Shown: piece by piece, positions 1-9,700 of the stretch | How positions within the stretch are numbered: position 1 is the stretch's first letter | How the letters are laid out: every line of letters starts with the position of its first letter | DNA from: Eubacterium sp. CAG:251 | GTDB taxonomy: Bacteria; Bacillota; Clostridia; Oscillospirales; Acutalibacteraceae | DNA length: 48,409 bases | NCBI GenBank assembly: GCA_000436835.1 | Contig: FR889121.1 | Location: 42,791 to 91,199, forward strand | Direction of reading: 5' to 3' | The notes under the pieces: generated by a model | Databases searched by the model: none | Told to the model about the DNA's origin: nothing | Seen by the model: only the letters and a program-made list of their open reading frames with translations | Made by a program: the position numbers and the translations under genes

Positions 1-2
1 GA

Positions 3-863
3 CGTGTTGTGGAAAAGAAAAAAATCCCAACCGTGCTTACTTATCACACAAAATATGAATACGATTTTGACAGACGTGTTCCGACAAAGGCGGCAAGGGA
101 TTTTGCATATCGATTTTTGCTTAATAACATCAATGCCGCAGACGAAGTTTGGGTGACAAGCAAAGGCACTGTTGACTCGCTTCGCAAGGTCGGATATGAG
201 GGCGAATACATTGTTATGCCAAACGGTTGCGATTTACCTATAACAAACGTAAGTGACGATGATATTGCGCTTATTAAAAGAAAACACAATATACCAAACG
301 ATATTCCGCTTTTTATTTATACCGGCAGAATGATTTGGTACAAAAACATTGAGCTTATCCTCGATGCCTGTGCAATGTTAAAAAACGAAGGCAGGGACTT
401 CAGGCTCATTATGCTCGGCTTCGGTGCAGACGAAAACGCAATTAAGAAAAAAATTCGCAAATGCGGTATTGCCGACAATGTTATTTGGACAGGGAAAATA
501 TTAGACAGAAACGAACTTTTGGGATATTACGGCATTTCCGATTTACTTCTTTTCCCGTCAACCTTTGATACAAACGGCCTCGTTGTAAGAGAAGCAGCAG
601 CGTGTGCAACGCCAAGCCTTTTAGTACGTGGCAGCTGTGCGGCAGAGGGTGTCGAAGACTGCAAAACAGGCTTTTTATGTATGGAAAGCGCCCATTCAAT
701 CAAAGCAACACTCAATAATATTATGGATAACAAAGCGCTTCTTAAAGAAGTCGGCAAAAAGGCACAAAGCGATATTTATATCAGCTGGGACGATGCCGTT
801 AAAAAAGCCTATGAGCGTTATTATGTTGTTATCGATAATTTCAAAACAAAGAATAATTTATAA
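3..863 (+). CDS. Glycosyltransferase family 4-type, 5' end cut off by the window
   Basis: Encodes the C-terminal two thirds of a GT-B glycosyltransferase that probably moves a sugar from a nucleotide-sugar donor onto a lipid or cell-envelope acceptor at the cytoplasmic membrane. Seen: a residual acceptor-domain strand with THTKYEYDF, then the nucleotide-sugar-binding domain with YTGRMIWYKNIELIL, VIWTGKILDRNELLGYY, and FPSTFDTNGLVVREAAACATP, which holds the conserved second Glu of the family EX7E motif. The reading frame is open to the left edge and only about 285 residues are visible, whereas family members usually have about 380, so the GTG at 9 is probably internal. It resembles diacylglycerol glucosyltransferases most, but the acceptor cannot be read from the sequence. 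It ends 61 bp before the cotJC fragment, on the same strand. Confidence 0.85.
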   Translation, partial: RVVEKKKIPTVLTYHTKYEYDFDRRVPTKAARDFAYRFLLNNINAADEVWVTSKGTVDSLRKVGYEGEYIVMPNGCDLPITNVSDDDIALIKRKHNIPNDIPLFIYTGRMIWYKNIELILDACAMLKNEGRDFRLIMLGFGADENAIKKKIRKCGIADNVIWTGKILDRNELLGYYGISDLLLFPSTFDTNGLVVREAAACATPSLLVRGSCAAEGVEDCKTGFLCMESAHSIKATLNNIMDNKALLKEVGKKAQSDIYISWDDAVKKAYERYYVVIDNFKTKNNL

Positions 864-871
864 TAAAATTA

Positions 872-898
872 ACAAAATTTCAACTTTTTCATAGAATA
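872..898 (+). promoter_or_regulatory. Possible mother-cell (sigma-K/sigma-E type) promoter of cotJC
   Basis: CATAGAATA at 890-898 matches the sigma-K -10 consensus CATAnnnTA and is 7 of 8 to the sigma-E -10 CATACAAT. An AC at 872-873 lies 16 nt upstream, the spacing expected for sigma-K. Transcription would start near 905, just before the ribosome binding site AAGGAG (911-916) of cotJC. The element is short and AT-rich DNA gives chance matches, so this is suggestive only; its position in the 61-bp gap before a spore-coat gene is what makes it credible. Confidence 0.45.
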
Positions 899-924
899 AA
901 AAAGTAAATTAAGGAGTTGATTTT

Positions 925-1032
925 TTGTTTAGTTATATAAAAAAACTGCAATACCCTATCAATATAAAACACCCTGACCCAAAAGCCGCCGCCATCATAA
1001 TAAGTCAATATGGCGGAACATACGGTTTTTAG
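925..1032 (+). pseudogene. cotJC: cotJC, N-terminal fragment, interrupted by the prophage
   Basis: TTG start at 925 with AAGGAG at 911-916 (8 nt spacing). It encodes 35 residues: FSYIKKLQYPINIKHPDPKA is the typical N-terminus of CotJC, a spore-coat protein of the manganese-catalase family. The host reading frame runs to the second Gly of QYGG (1015) and then enters phage DNA, adding a few foreign residues before TAG at 1030-1032. None of the metal ligands is in this fragment; the first (Glu of HGEL) is at 39897 on the other side of the prophage. The fragment cannot function alone. Fusing 925..1016 with 39887..40394 gives 200 codons with no stop, about the length of known CotJC (near 190 residues). 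A mother-cell type promoter match lies just upstream. Confidence 0.9.
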
Positions 1033-1037
1033 ATATA
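1006..1037. other. attL, left prophage junction
   Basis: The host half is the cotJC codons for QYG (1006-1014). The predicted crossover dinucleotide is GG at 1015-1016. The phage half runs to the arm TTTTAGATATA (1027-1037), which is the exact reverse complement of TATATCTAAAA at 39864-39874 by attR. The segments 1006-1016 and 39876-39886 share CAATAnGGnGG. This short, imperfect identity is normal for large serine recombinases, which need only a short common core. Confidence 0.8.
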
Positions 1038-1051
1038 CATTAATATAAACA

Positions 1052-1085
1052 AAAACGCCCTCGGTTACTCAGCCGAGGGTGTTTT
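1052..1085. terminator. Bidirectional intrinsic terminator after the lysis genes
   Basis: Stem CCCTCGG (1058-1064) with CCGAGGG (1073-1079), extended by a G-T pair, a C-G pair and A/T pairs to about 13 bp, with an 8-nt loop. The minus-strand side is followed by a T run (CGTTTTTG), which suits termination of the leftward late/lysis transcript before it enters cotJC. The plus side also ends in TTTT, so transcription entering from cotJC may stop here too. The interval 1086-1158 up to the endolysin stop holds only a small ACGTAG/CTACGT hairpin. Confidence 0.8.
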
Positions 1086-1158
1086 GATTGAGATACGTAG
1101 TTTTTGGTATCGGACTACGTGTTGTTATAATATCAATTATATTATGCTTTGTCAATAA

Positions 1159-2022
1159 TTATTTCAAATACGTTTTTGCAACATAATATGTAGCGCTGCC
1201 GTATTTGACTTTAGACATTGTATATTTCTTGCCTTTGATTTTCTTAGTGCCGGCTGAAGCGGTTACAAGCTCAACCTTTGTATTGTTAGGAATAAGCGTG
1301 TGAGCTTCTTTGTCGCCGAGTGCCTTATAAGCATTCAAGCCGCCGTTTGCCTTGACCGTCTTGTAAACCTTAGCTTCTTTAAGATTTTTTTGATTTTTCG
1401 GTCTGAGAATACCGTTTACTGTTGATGAATTATAAGTTTTCTCTCTGAGTGTCATTTTATCGCCGTTCCCGGTTGCATTTTGGTCGTAATACTTAACCTT
1501 GCCGTTCTTAGTAGGCTCGGCAATAACAAAAATATGGCCGTATGTACCTGATGTTCTGATTCCGATATCACCCTTTTTGAGTTCGCCGTTTTTGTATGTA
1601 GGTGTAATAAAAACAAAATTCTTTTTGAGCCACGCAGATGATTTACGATTAGTCCACCAATATTTTGCATTGCCCCAAAAGCCTTTATCAAGTCCAAGGC
1701 ATTCGTGGATATAGCAGTCAATTAAATCCACGCACTGCACACCGTAAACACCGTCATAGTTTGTTTTCTTGCCGAGGAATTTTTTAACCCAAGCAGAAAA
1801 CTTCATACCGTTTGAGCCGCCTTTCTGCTCAATGTTCATAACAGCGGACAAGCCTGCTGCTACCGCCGAGGCAAGAACGCCGAGAAGTGCCGCCTTAAGT
1901 GCGGACTTATCCTGTGTAAAATCGACCGTCGGCAAAGCGACTACAAGAAAAGCGATAAGTGCCTGAATGAATGTTTTTGCAACTCTGATGAGTGCTTCTT
2001 TGGTTAATGTGTAATTTTTCAT
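1159..2022 (-). CDS. Holin-CHAP amidase/endopeptidase fusion endolysin
   Basis: 287 residues. Residues 10-65 (KTFIQALIAFLVVALPTVDF, then an Ala/Leu-rich second helix) look like a two-helix phage holin of the r1t type. Residues 73-210 form a CHAP cysteine hydrolase with Cys97 in GVQCVDLI and His163 in GHIFVIAE, which would cleave peptidoglycan cross-links or the amide bond. Residues 219-287 resemble an SH3b wall-binding domain ending VKYGSATYYVAKTYLK. Start ATG is preceded by AAAAGGAG. Holin and lysin are normally separate genes, so the fusion is unusual. ATG at codon 73, preceded by AAAGGCGG, could give a soluble lysin from an internal start. The gene is last in the late operon, after the XhlA-like gene, and is followed by a terminator. 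Confidence 0.85.
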   Translation of the reverse strand: MKNYTLTKEALIRVAKTFIQALIAFLVVALPTVDFTQDKSALKAALLGVLASAVAAGLSAVMNIEQKGGSNGMKFSAWVKKFLGKKTNYDGVYGVQCVDLIDCYIHECLGLDKGFWGNAKYWWTNRKSSAWLKKNFVFITPTYKNGELKKGDIGIRTSGTYGHIFVIAEPTKNGKVKYYDQNATGNGDKMTLREKTYNSSTVNGILRPKNQKNLKEAKVYKTVKANGGLNAYKALGDKEAHTLIPNNTKVELVTASAGTKKIKGKKYTMSKVKYGSATYYVAKTYLK

Positions 2023-2038
2023 AATTTTTTACTCCTTT

Positions 2039-2293
2039 TTATTTTAATCTATCTTCAAGGTCCTTAATTCTGTGGTCGGCAACGCTGACTTTATTTTCAA
2101 GCACAGGCACACGCTGCGCAAAGTTATTATGTTGTCGAACCTCTCTTGTAAGTTCCTCGATTTTGGTATCTGTAACTGCTTGATTTTTTTCAAGCTCTTT
2201 TTGCATTTTTCGGTTGTTACCGATATTTGTAACAATAACTCCGAGAAAAGCTAAACCGCCTGTGATTAATGCTACTAATACTTCATTTGTCAT
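2039..2293 (-). CDS. XhlA-like phage membrane/lysis protein
   Basis: 84 residues. An N-terminal membrane segment (VLVALITGGLAFLGVIVTNI, about 5-24) is followed by a long helical, charged coiled coil (KMQKELEKNQAV to DHRIKDLEDRLK). This arrangement and the RVPVLENKV region are typical of small haemolysin XhlA-like or holin-accessory proteins found next to endolysins. It probably sits in the cytoplasmic membrane and helps lysis. It overlaps the preceding gene by 4 nt, implying translational coupling, and the endolysin follows 16 bp later. The family assignment is by pattern only. Confidence 0.65.
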   Translation of the reverse strand: MTNEVLVALITGGLAFLGVIVTNIGNNRKMQKELEKNQAVTDTKIEELTREVRQHNNFAQRVPVLENKVSVADHRIKDLEDRLK

Positions 2294-2601
2294 ATCATCA
2301 CCTCGGCTTGCTGTTGTTTTTCGATTTCTGCCTTTGCCTCAGGCGTAACTTCTCGCCAATTATCGGCAGAGAGCAAAGGCTCTGTGCCCTCAAATTCTCT
2401 GATTTTTGCACGGAGTTTTTCCGTGTAGGCTATCTGCTCTTGATATTCTTCTACAGTTGCAACTCCCATAGCAATTTTTACGCCTATGTAATCATAGCTT
2501 GCAAGCTCCTGCTTTAATGCTTGAATTTCAGCCTGTGGGTCAGGTGTAAAGATTTCATCTTCGACATCAAGATATTCACCATTAATTAATGCTCTACTCA
2601 T
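2290..2601 (-). CDS. Small phage tail-region protein, unknown role
   Basis: About 103 residues from ATG at 2601, chosen because AAAGGAGAG lies 10 nt upstream and because this start overlaps the stop of the receptor-binding protein gene by 8 nt (ATGAGTAG). An upstream in-frame ATG at 2697 lies well inside the previous gene and has no supported ribosome site. The protein is acidic and helical: SRALINGEYLDVEDEIF, then a coiled-coil-like QAEIQALKQELASYDYIGVK, VATVEEYQEQIAYTEKLRAK and a Glu/Gln-rich end. Similar short proteins sit between fibre and lysis genes in many Firmicutes phages. No catalytic motif is seen. Confidence 0.7.
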   Translation of the reverse strand: MSRALINGEYLDVEDEIFTPDPQAEIQALKQELASYDYIGVKIAMGVATVEEYQEQIAYTEKLRAKIREFEGTEPLLSADNWREVTPEAKAEIEKQQQAEVMI

Positions 2602-3721
2602 TTGCTGCCACTCTCCTTTTAGCCCATATGCGTATTCTCGTTCCGGGATTAAATACCAAAGTGTCAACATCAAAATAAACCCCGATTGTATCATCAACCG
2701 CTTGAAAAGCCTGCAACGCTCCGACTCTAATTACTTTTTGGTTGCTCTTTACTCCCACATAACTGTAGTTCACAATTATATCTTCGTTCATTTTCTGTGC
2801 GTGAATAACAGCAAGAACGTGTGATGACAATTTATCAACATATATGTTATTTGCGCCCCATAGTATTGAGCGTAGAGAACCACTTGTAGAATTGTTTGTC
2901 TGTATAAAATCATCGTTGGTAATTTCTATATGCACTTCAACTGCGTTTTTTATTTCATATTCGATTTTATTTACTTCCTCTTGCACCGTAGTATCTACTG
3001 CCAACTCCCACTTTTCGGATGAGCCTTGTTCTCCCTTTTCTCCTTTCGGACCAGGAACGCCTTGCGGTCCTTGTATTCCTGTGTCACCCTTTGGTCCTTG
3101 TTCGCCCTGCGGTCCTGTGTCACCTTTTGGTCCTTGTTCACCCTGCAGTCCTGTGTCGCCTTTTGGTCCTGTGTCGCCTTTTGGTCCTTGTTCACCCTGC
3201 GGCCCTGTATCGCCTTTTTCACCTTTTAGTTCGCCGTTTGCAAGCTTAGTTTCAAGTGTTTCGGCTATGTCATTAGCTCGCTTAGTAGCCTCTTGTGATT
3301 TAACCGTTTCACTCGTAAGCGCCGAATAATCAGACGTTGAGGTTATCCTATTTTCGTCACTTAGCACGTCATACACCTCTATATTAAATCTCGGTGTAGT
3401 TAAAAGCTGAGCGCCTGCTGCATTTGAATCGTATATCCTCAATTCACACTCAACAGTACCTGCTGCCGTAATAAGCTGCTTTTCAACGTCAACAATAGCC
3501 ATTCCGTTTTCGATAGTGCAATCCTTATATATCACATTACCGTCAGTCTTTTTGCCATATATTGTAGCAATCATATCACCGCCAAGTATAAAGGCTTTTC
3601 CGCCGTCGGTAAGGGATATAACTATCCTTCTTGAATTAACATCATTTTGCTTAACGTCTATGCTCCATTGTGCGCCGTTTTTCTGCAAATCAAGAGATTT
3701 TCGATAAACTTGTTTTTCCAT
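2594..3721 (-). CDS. Receptor-binding/baseplate-type fibre protein: BppU-like N-terminus with collagen-like shaft
   Basis: 375 residues. Residues 1-115 resemble the N-terminal domain of baseplate upper protein BppU (SLDLQKNGAQWSIDVKQND, RIVISLTDGG, LRIYDSNAAGAQLLTTPRF), which attaches the fibre to the virion. After a helical linker, residues 167-233 form 22 perfect Gly-X-Y triplets (GPKGDTGPQGEQ type), a collagen-like trimeric shaft. Residues 240-375 are a beta-rich head, likely the host-binding tip. The gene starts right after its own late-promoter element and encodes ATG with AAGAGGTG upstream. It probably recognises the bacterial surface. The BppU similarity is moderate; the collagen-like shaft is certain. 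Confidence 0.8.
   Translation of the reverse strand: MEKQVYRKSLDLQKNGAQWSIDVKQNDVNSRRIVISLTDGGKAFILGGDMIATIYGKKTDGNVIYKDCTIENGMAIVDVEKQLITAAGTVECELRIYDSNAAGAQLLTTPRFNIEVYDVLSDENRITSTSDYSALTSETVKSQEATKRANDIAETLETKLANGELKGEKGDTGPQGEQGPKGDTGPKGDTGLQGEQGPKGDTGPQGEQGPKGDTGIQGPQGVPGPKGEKGEQGSSEKWELAVDTTVQEEVNKIEYEIKNAVEVHIEITNDDFIQTNNSTSGSLRSILWGANNIYVDKLSSHVLAVIHAQKMNEDIIVNYSYVGVKSNQKVIRVGALQAFQAVDDTIGVYFDVDTLVFNPGTRIRIWAKRRVAANE
3023..3223 (-). repeat. Collagen-like Gly-X-Y coding repeat
   Basis: Sixty-seven codons encode 22 consecutive Gly-X-Y triplets plus a closing Gly, built mainly from a repeated GPKGDTG / GPQGEQG unit. At the DNA level there are near-identical 9- and 18-bp units that can slip or recombine, so shaft length is likely to vary between strains. 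Confidence 0.95.
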
Positions 3722-3740
3722 ATAATCACCTCTTGAAATA

Positions 3741-3776
3741 ATTATACAAAAAGAACGAGGGTGTTTGTCACACCCT
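3741..3776 (-). promoter_or_regulatory. Late promoter element, copy 3 (fibre/lysis unit)
   Basis: On the minus strand GAGGGTGTGACA is followed 19 nt later by TATAAT (plus-strand 3741-3746). The start of transcription would be near 3734, about 13 nt before the start codon of the fibre gene. The same GGGTGTGACA occurs before terS and before the scaffold gene. Confidence 0.6.
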
Positions 3777-3778
3777 CG
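3747..3778 (-). terminator. Intrinsic terminator after the giant gene, overlapping a late promoter
   Basis: Perfect 9-bp stem CGAGGGTGT / ACACCCTCG (3756-3778) with a 5-nt loop, followed on the minus strand by TTCTTTTTG. It starts 7 nt after the stop of the giant gene. The stem includes the late promoter element, so one short sequence ends one transcript and begins the next. Confidence 0.7.
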
Positions 3779-3785
3779 CCGTTAA

Positions 3786-6700
3786 TTATTTGAGCCAATA
3801 TTTATTTATATAATTAATAACATCCGTTCTATTACCATACAATCCTGTTTTCGTCATTATAGTAATTATCTTAGCTTTTTCATCAGCATTACCGTTAATG
3901 AATTTCGCTTTATATTGATTGGTAATAGAAGTTCTGATACCGAAAACGGCATTATCCTGCGTCATACCGTTAGCAACTTTAGCCTTAATTCTGTTATCAA
4001 CATAATTACGAATGTTCTTGGTATCGTTTGACTTAAACGCTTCAACCATTGCCTCGGTATTATAAGACGACGCTTCCCAATTTGTAAAATCCTCATCATC
4101 AAAATAGCCTGTTGATTTAAGTTTAGTTTTAATTTGACTGCGTTTTGAATTATCCGCAGCTAAATATTCTTCCTTAAAAGCACTCTTTAATGATGATTTT
4201 ATGCTTTTTTCAGCCTCTGTCTTTGTCTTGCCGTTGCTTATATCGGTTGCAATATTGCCGTCAATGACAGTTTTCAAAACCGATTCATCACCGCTGTTTA
4301 AAGCGTTTATCAAGTCAGTTTTGTTATAAAGCTTACTGTCTTTACTGTCCTGCTCCTCGTCAATCTCGACCGTATCAATTGCTTTTTTGACAGTTTCCTT
4401 ATCCGTTCCGCTTGATATAAGCGTTTCAAGCGATTGCTTATATTTTTTGTCGTCGCTGTCCGCCTTATATCCTGCTGCCTTTTGAATTTCGGAAGAATAG
4501 GCTTTAATCGCTTTATAGGCAAGCTCGTAATCAAAGCCGTCGCTTTCAAGCTCTTTAGCGGTATTAATTGCCGTGCCAATATCTCCGTCAAGATACGCAA
4601 GGCCTGCTTTAGCAACTCGCTCGTCATTTTCTATCAATCCCTTCTTGATATAATTATCGGGATTAGAAACATTATCGGCAATGCGCTTATACATGTCATT
4701 GTTGCCGTCCATAATTGCCTCATATATCATTTGTTGCTTGTCTTTTTCAGGAAATAGGTCAAGGCCAAATACAGCAAGCACATCATCAGTAACCAATGAT
4801 TCTTTGATACCGTCCATAGTAGCTGATTTGAGAGCTGATTTATTTACCCCAAGACCAATCGTCAGTCCCTTATGTACCATATTATAAACGCTTCGAACAT
4901 CTCTCATGACATTTTCAATAGGCCACCCGAAAAACGCACCAAGTGCACCCGCAATATTCTGTACCTTTTTCCATGGTGTCAAGTTGTCACTCCAAAGATT
5001 TTTTACCGCACTAACCAAATCGCCCACACTGTCCATGTCGGCTCTTGTAACATCATAGCCTTTAAAAATATTTGCAACATCCTTAACGAACGCAATCTGA
5101 TTTACCGGGTTAGCATTGTCAATAAAGTTAGGAATAAGTTCTGCCAAATAGGCTTCAAGATAGGTCTTGTCGTCATCATCATTACGTGCGGCGGTTACAA
5201 TTGATTGAAGAAGAGCATTTATAACACTTGCAATAACAAGTGAAGCAACAATTCTTGTGGCCTTTTTCTTGCTAAACTTTCCACGTTTCGCCTGAACGGC
5301 TGCATTGAAAAGCATGTTAAGGGAAGTTGTAGGCTCTGCCATAAATGCAGTTGCTACTTTTGTCAATCTATCTTTACTCCGCATTAAAGCCGAACGTGAA
5401 AATACAGAATCATATACCTGTGTTTTTGTTATGACGTCAGTGAATCGTTCGCCTGCCTTTTTCAACCTTTCCTCTGTTGATAAATCAGGATATTTATCCT
5501 TGGTTTCCGCCTTGCAGGCATTCCAAATGTGAGACCAGGTTATTTCGTCAGCCTTGGAAGCCGTATATCCAAATACCTCGTCACGAAACGCTCCGTCCTT
5601 AAAAAATGCCGCAATCTTTTCCTTACCCTTATAATCAACATTGTTAAGATAGTCAACCGTACTTTGAGCCATGTTGGTATCGAAATATCCCATTTCCTTA
5701 ATTATAGCAACAGGGGCATATTTCTTTATTTCGTCATAACTGCGCTTCGTAAATGTAGTTTTTGCGAAATATTTGGTATCAATGATTGATAACGCTCTGC
5801 CTATTGCCGACGGCTGCTGAATTGCAACGGAAGCGGAAGCAAAAACAGCATTTTTTTTGAATATACTTGTAAGTTTATCAACAATATCTGAGCCTGCTTC
5901 ATGCACGACACCGCCATTTATATTTTCTATCAATTTTGATATATACGATATTGCTTCATTTCCATAATTATTTTCAATTTTTTCTTTAATTGAAGTTAAA
6001 TTATCTGAATCGTCAATGTCGGAATAGTTATATACTTTATCAAAATTTTCAAGCGGCAAGGTAAACGCATGGTATTTTGCCATTTCATCAACATGGCTCG
6101 CCCAAACACTATCAAAACCATTAAGAATAAGAGCCTGCTTTGCTCCTTCCACCGTTGCGTTTGTCATTCCTGAATTTTTGATTTTTTTAGTGCCTTTAAC
6201 CTCTGTACTCTTTTCTTTAACCGAATCGCCGTCAACTTTCATAGGGAAGTAATTTTCCTCTTTAAACAGTTCAACATCATAAAGCTGCCGTGTAACTTCG
6301 TTACCCTTTTCTGCCATATCGGTCGAAAGATATTTAACCATATCTCTAACGTATTCTTTTTGTTCTTCAGTAAGCAAATCGGTCAAGTATTTCAAATCCT
6401 GCTTACTTAATTTATGTGTTGAGTATTTATTGCTTTTCTTTTTGTTTTTCGTGTCAGCAAATTTAATGCCGCCGTGCAAAATATGATTTTTTGCTTGTTC
6501 TCTTCGACTGAAAGCGTATAGCGACATTAAGTCTTGTAAATCGAATTTTAGTTTTTCACCTAACAAAGATTTATACTCTGTTATTTTATCAAAATTCCAA
6601 CTCTTCCAATTATACTTTTCTCGAATATCATTAGCAAAATTTTTACTGTCGCTGATAGTAACCGCCCATGTATCTTCACCTTTTCTGACATCACGGTAAA

Positions 6701-9700
6701 GTTTAAGCAACTCGTCACTGCCAAGATATTCAAAAAAGTATTCCGGTTTCATTGAATTATATCCAAGCGAGCGTAAATATCTGTTATTAATTTGCTTTAC
6801 AGATATACTTTCGATTTCTTCCTTGACCTTAGATACAGATTTTTCTATTGTTTTGTTTCTTTCATAGCCAAAAAGCTTGTTAGCTTTTCCTATGGTAGTA
6901 AGTGTCATTGATATAATATCATCAAGCTTTGAAAGTTCTGTAGAATTTAACATTGCCACGGTTTTATTTCCGATAGAATTTTCCAAAGCCGCTAAATCTT
7001 TCATCAACCACTCGTTATACAAATTGGTAATATAGTGATATGTATCGGTTTTATCTGCACTTAGTCGAGTAAAACTATCATTAAGATTTTTGACTTTGTC
7101 AAGAATTTTATCATCAAATTTTGTATCCGTGGTTACTGTGTAGCATAAATCTCTTACACTCTCAACCATATTATTAGGAATATGCTTTGTTTTAGTTTGC
7201 TTAGTAAGCGAAGCAAGTCGTAACAAATTGCGTTTAATCCTTTTCCTATATTCAGCCTTAAGCTTCTCTTCTTTAAAGTTTTTTCTGAATTCTGCTTTAT
7301 ATTGAATAGTATCTCTATATAAGTTCGACCTATAATCTTGATTTTTCTTTATCTGCTCTTTGCGAAATTCAGAAAATTCCTTTTTATGCTTTGCCTTTTC
7401 GTCAGCGAGCAGCTTTTGATAGTTGCTTATTTGCTGAGCATATTTCGACCTTGCAGATAAAAAGCGCTTTTCGTTTTTATCTGCCTTGGTCTCATAAAGA
7501 TTAGTCTTGAAATAATAAGAAAGAATATCATTAGCAAGGCTTTCGAGATATTCTTCCTTGCTGTAGCCGTAATCGTTTTCAATAACCTTATCCTTATAAG
7601 TATTAACCATATCAAGAAGCGCAATCGGCAAATCCTGCGAATTGTCACTCGGCATTAATCCGCCGAATAATTCTTCCATTTCATTAGCCAAATCGTCAAG
7701 CGGTATACCATTTTCGGTAATGTTAATCTTTCCTCTTGCCGCATTTTTATACTTGCCGTAAGAGCCGAAATAATACGAAACCTCTTCCTTTTGCTTATCG
7801 GAAAGCTTAATCTCTGTGTTTTTCAAATAATCAAGCATTTCCTGTTCTTCCTGCGTAGGCTGATACTTAAGCTGCTTTTCGTTTTCAACAAGCTTTTGTG
7901 CAAGGTCGTATGCAGCATTAAAGAATTGCTGAGAAGTGTCGAGCGTGTGCCAGCTTTTCATTTCCTTAGCCACATCAACGCCTGTCATACGTGTAGGCGT
8001 AAGCTTAATGATTTTTCTTGCTGCAATTAATAACGAGTTTGTGCTTACCTCTCTGCCGTTAGTAAGCTCAAATTGGTGTTTTAAGACCTCATTGATTTCC
8101 TTAAGGTGCTTGTTTTCACGCTTAAGCTCTGCGTACTCGGCATAGTCTACATCTCTTGAGTATTTTTCTTCGGATGTCTTATCATAATTAACATCTTCAA
8201 AATTTCCTCTTCCGTAACCGTCCCTTTCTCGTTGTATCTTCTCTTTATCGAGTTTATCATTGTTTGTTGTTGTTCTTCTGTTTTCAACATATCTAATACT
8301 GCTATTATTGTATCCGTCGAAATCTTCAAATATTTCATATCTGCCACTAATATTTCTTCTATCTGAGTTAACATTATTTATATCCCTTCTTTCATGTATA
8401 TTCTTTGATACATCTTTATCTAAAACAATCAAATTATAATCATTATCAAACACATAACAATAATGCATTCCGCCAAGATATTTATGACATACTTTACCGA
8501 CTTTGTCAGAATCCCATGTTAATGCCTCGGAATAAAGCTTATTATACTCTGCTTTTGATAGCTTAACATTAGTATATTCCCTTTCGTCAAACTCGTCAAT
8601 ATTAACATCACGAGAAAATCTAATATCTTCAAGCGAATTAACAACATCAAGTCGGCTCTGCTCGTTATTTGCTTTATATTCTGCATACGAAACGCCTGCA
8701 TTTTTTAATGCATTTTTCAACTTTTGACTTGCATTATCAGGAATAACAGCAGTATATACTTCGTTAAAATAAACGGCTCTTTGCGGTTTTGCTTCAAAAT
8801 AGCTCGTTGGTAATGCACGAATATCATTAACGAGGGTCCAAATATCATCAACCGCCATATCACTGTAATTAGCCCAGCCTTTAAGCTCGGTTTTCAAATA
8901 ATTTGCAAGCCCTGATTTTGTTTCTGTTTTTGCAACACCGTCAACGATAATATCAGCCACAGCAAATGGGTTATCGTTTTTTGTCATACTTTGGGCAATT
9001 TCTCGAAATCTTTTATAAAGATTATTACGTATTTGATTGTATTCTTCATCATTAACATTTTGAAGTCGTGATTCATCATTTCTCACTTCATCAAGATTGT
9101 TATATTTCTTTGCTGAGCCACCGATTATATTGCTGACGAGAAAATTGCCGCCCTGAGCATTTTGATTATTCATTGCCTTAACGATATTTTCAAGGTTATA
9201 ATCCCAATACAGACTTTCCCAATTCTTTCGTTCACCTGATTCGTCAAAAGGGTCATTGCCTTTCCAAATACCCTTTTTCTCTACAACACCGTCAAATAAA
9301 TCATTAAGCCAGCTTTCATATTCCTTTTGATTAATTTTATCATCAATAAGATTATGTGTTGCCTCATCATCTGAAACGAGTTCAACTTTTTCAGCTCCGT
9401 TTTTCAAATAATCGATAGCCTTTTTCACAAAAGCTTTTCTTTGAAACGCCGTCTTAATTTCACCCGAATTGTTGAAAATGTTATCTATGTTCTCATCACT
9501 TATACCGGGAATTAAGGATTTATAGTAATCAGCGATTGATTGCTTTATCTTGCTATCGTATCTTTCAACCCATAATTTGCTCGGAAGCAACGGTTTGTTC
9601 TCAATTTCCTGAAGCGTATCTTTTATATTATCATTAAGGAAATCGAAAACGTCAGTATCTTCGCTTGTAAGAGTTGTTTTCTTTTCTCTTTGAACAATAT

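Noticed and set aside
2844..3329. A 161-residue plus-strand frame rich in Pro, Cys and Ser
   Set aside because: It is the mirror of the Gly-X-Y repeat in the fibre gene; no ribosome site, and repeat composition explains the open frame.
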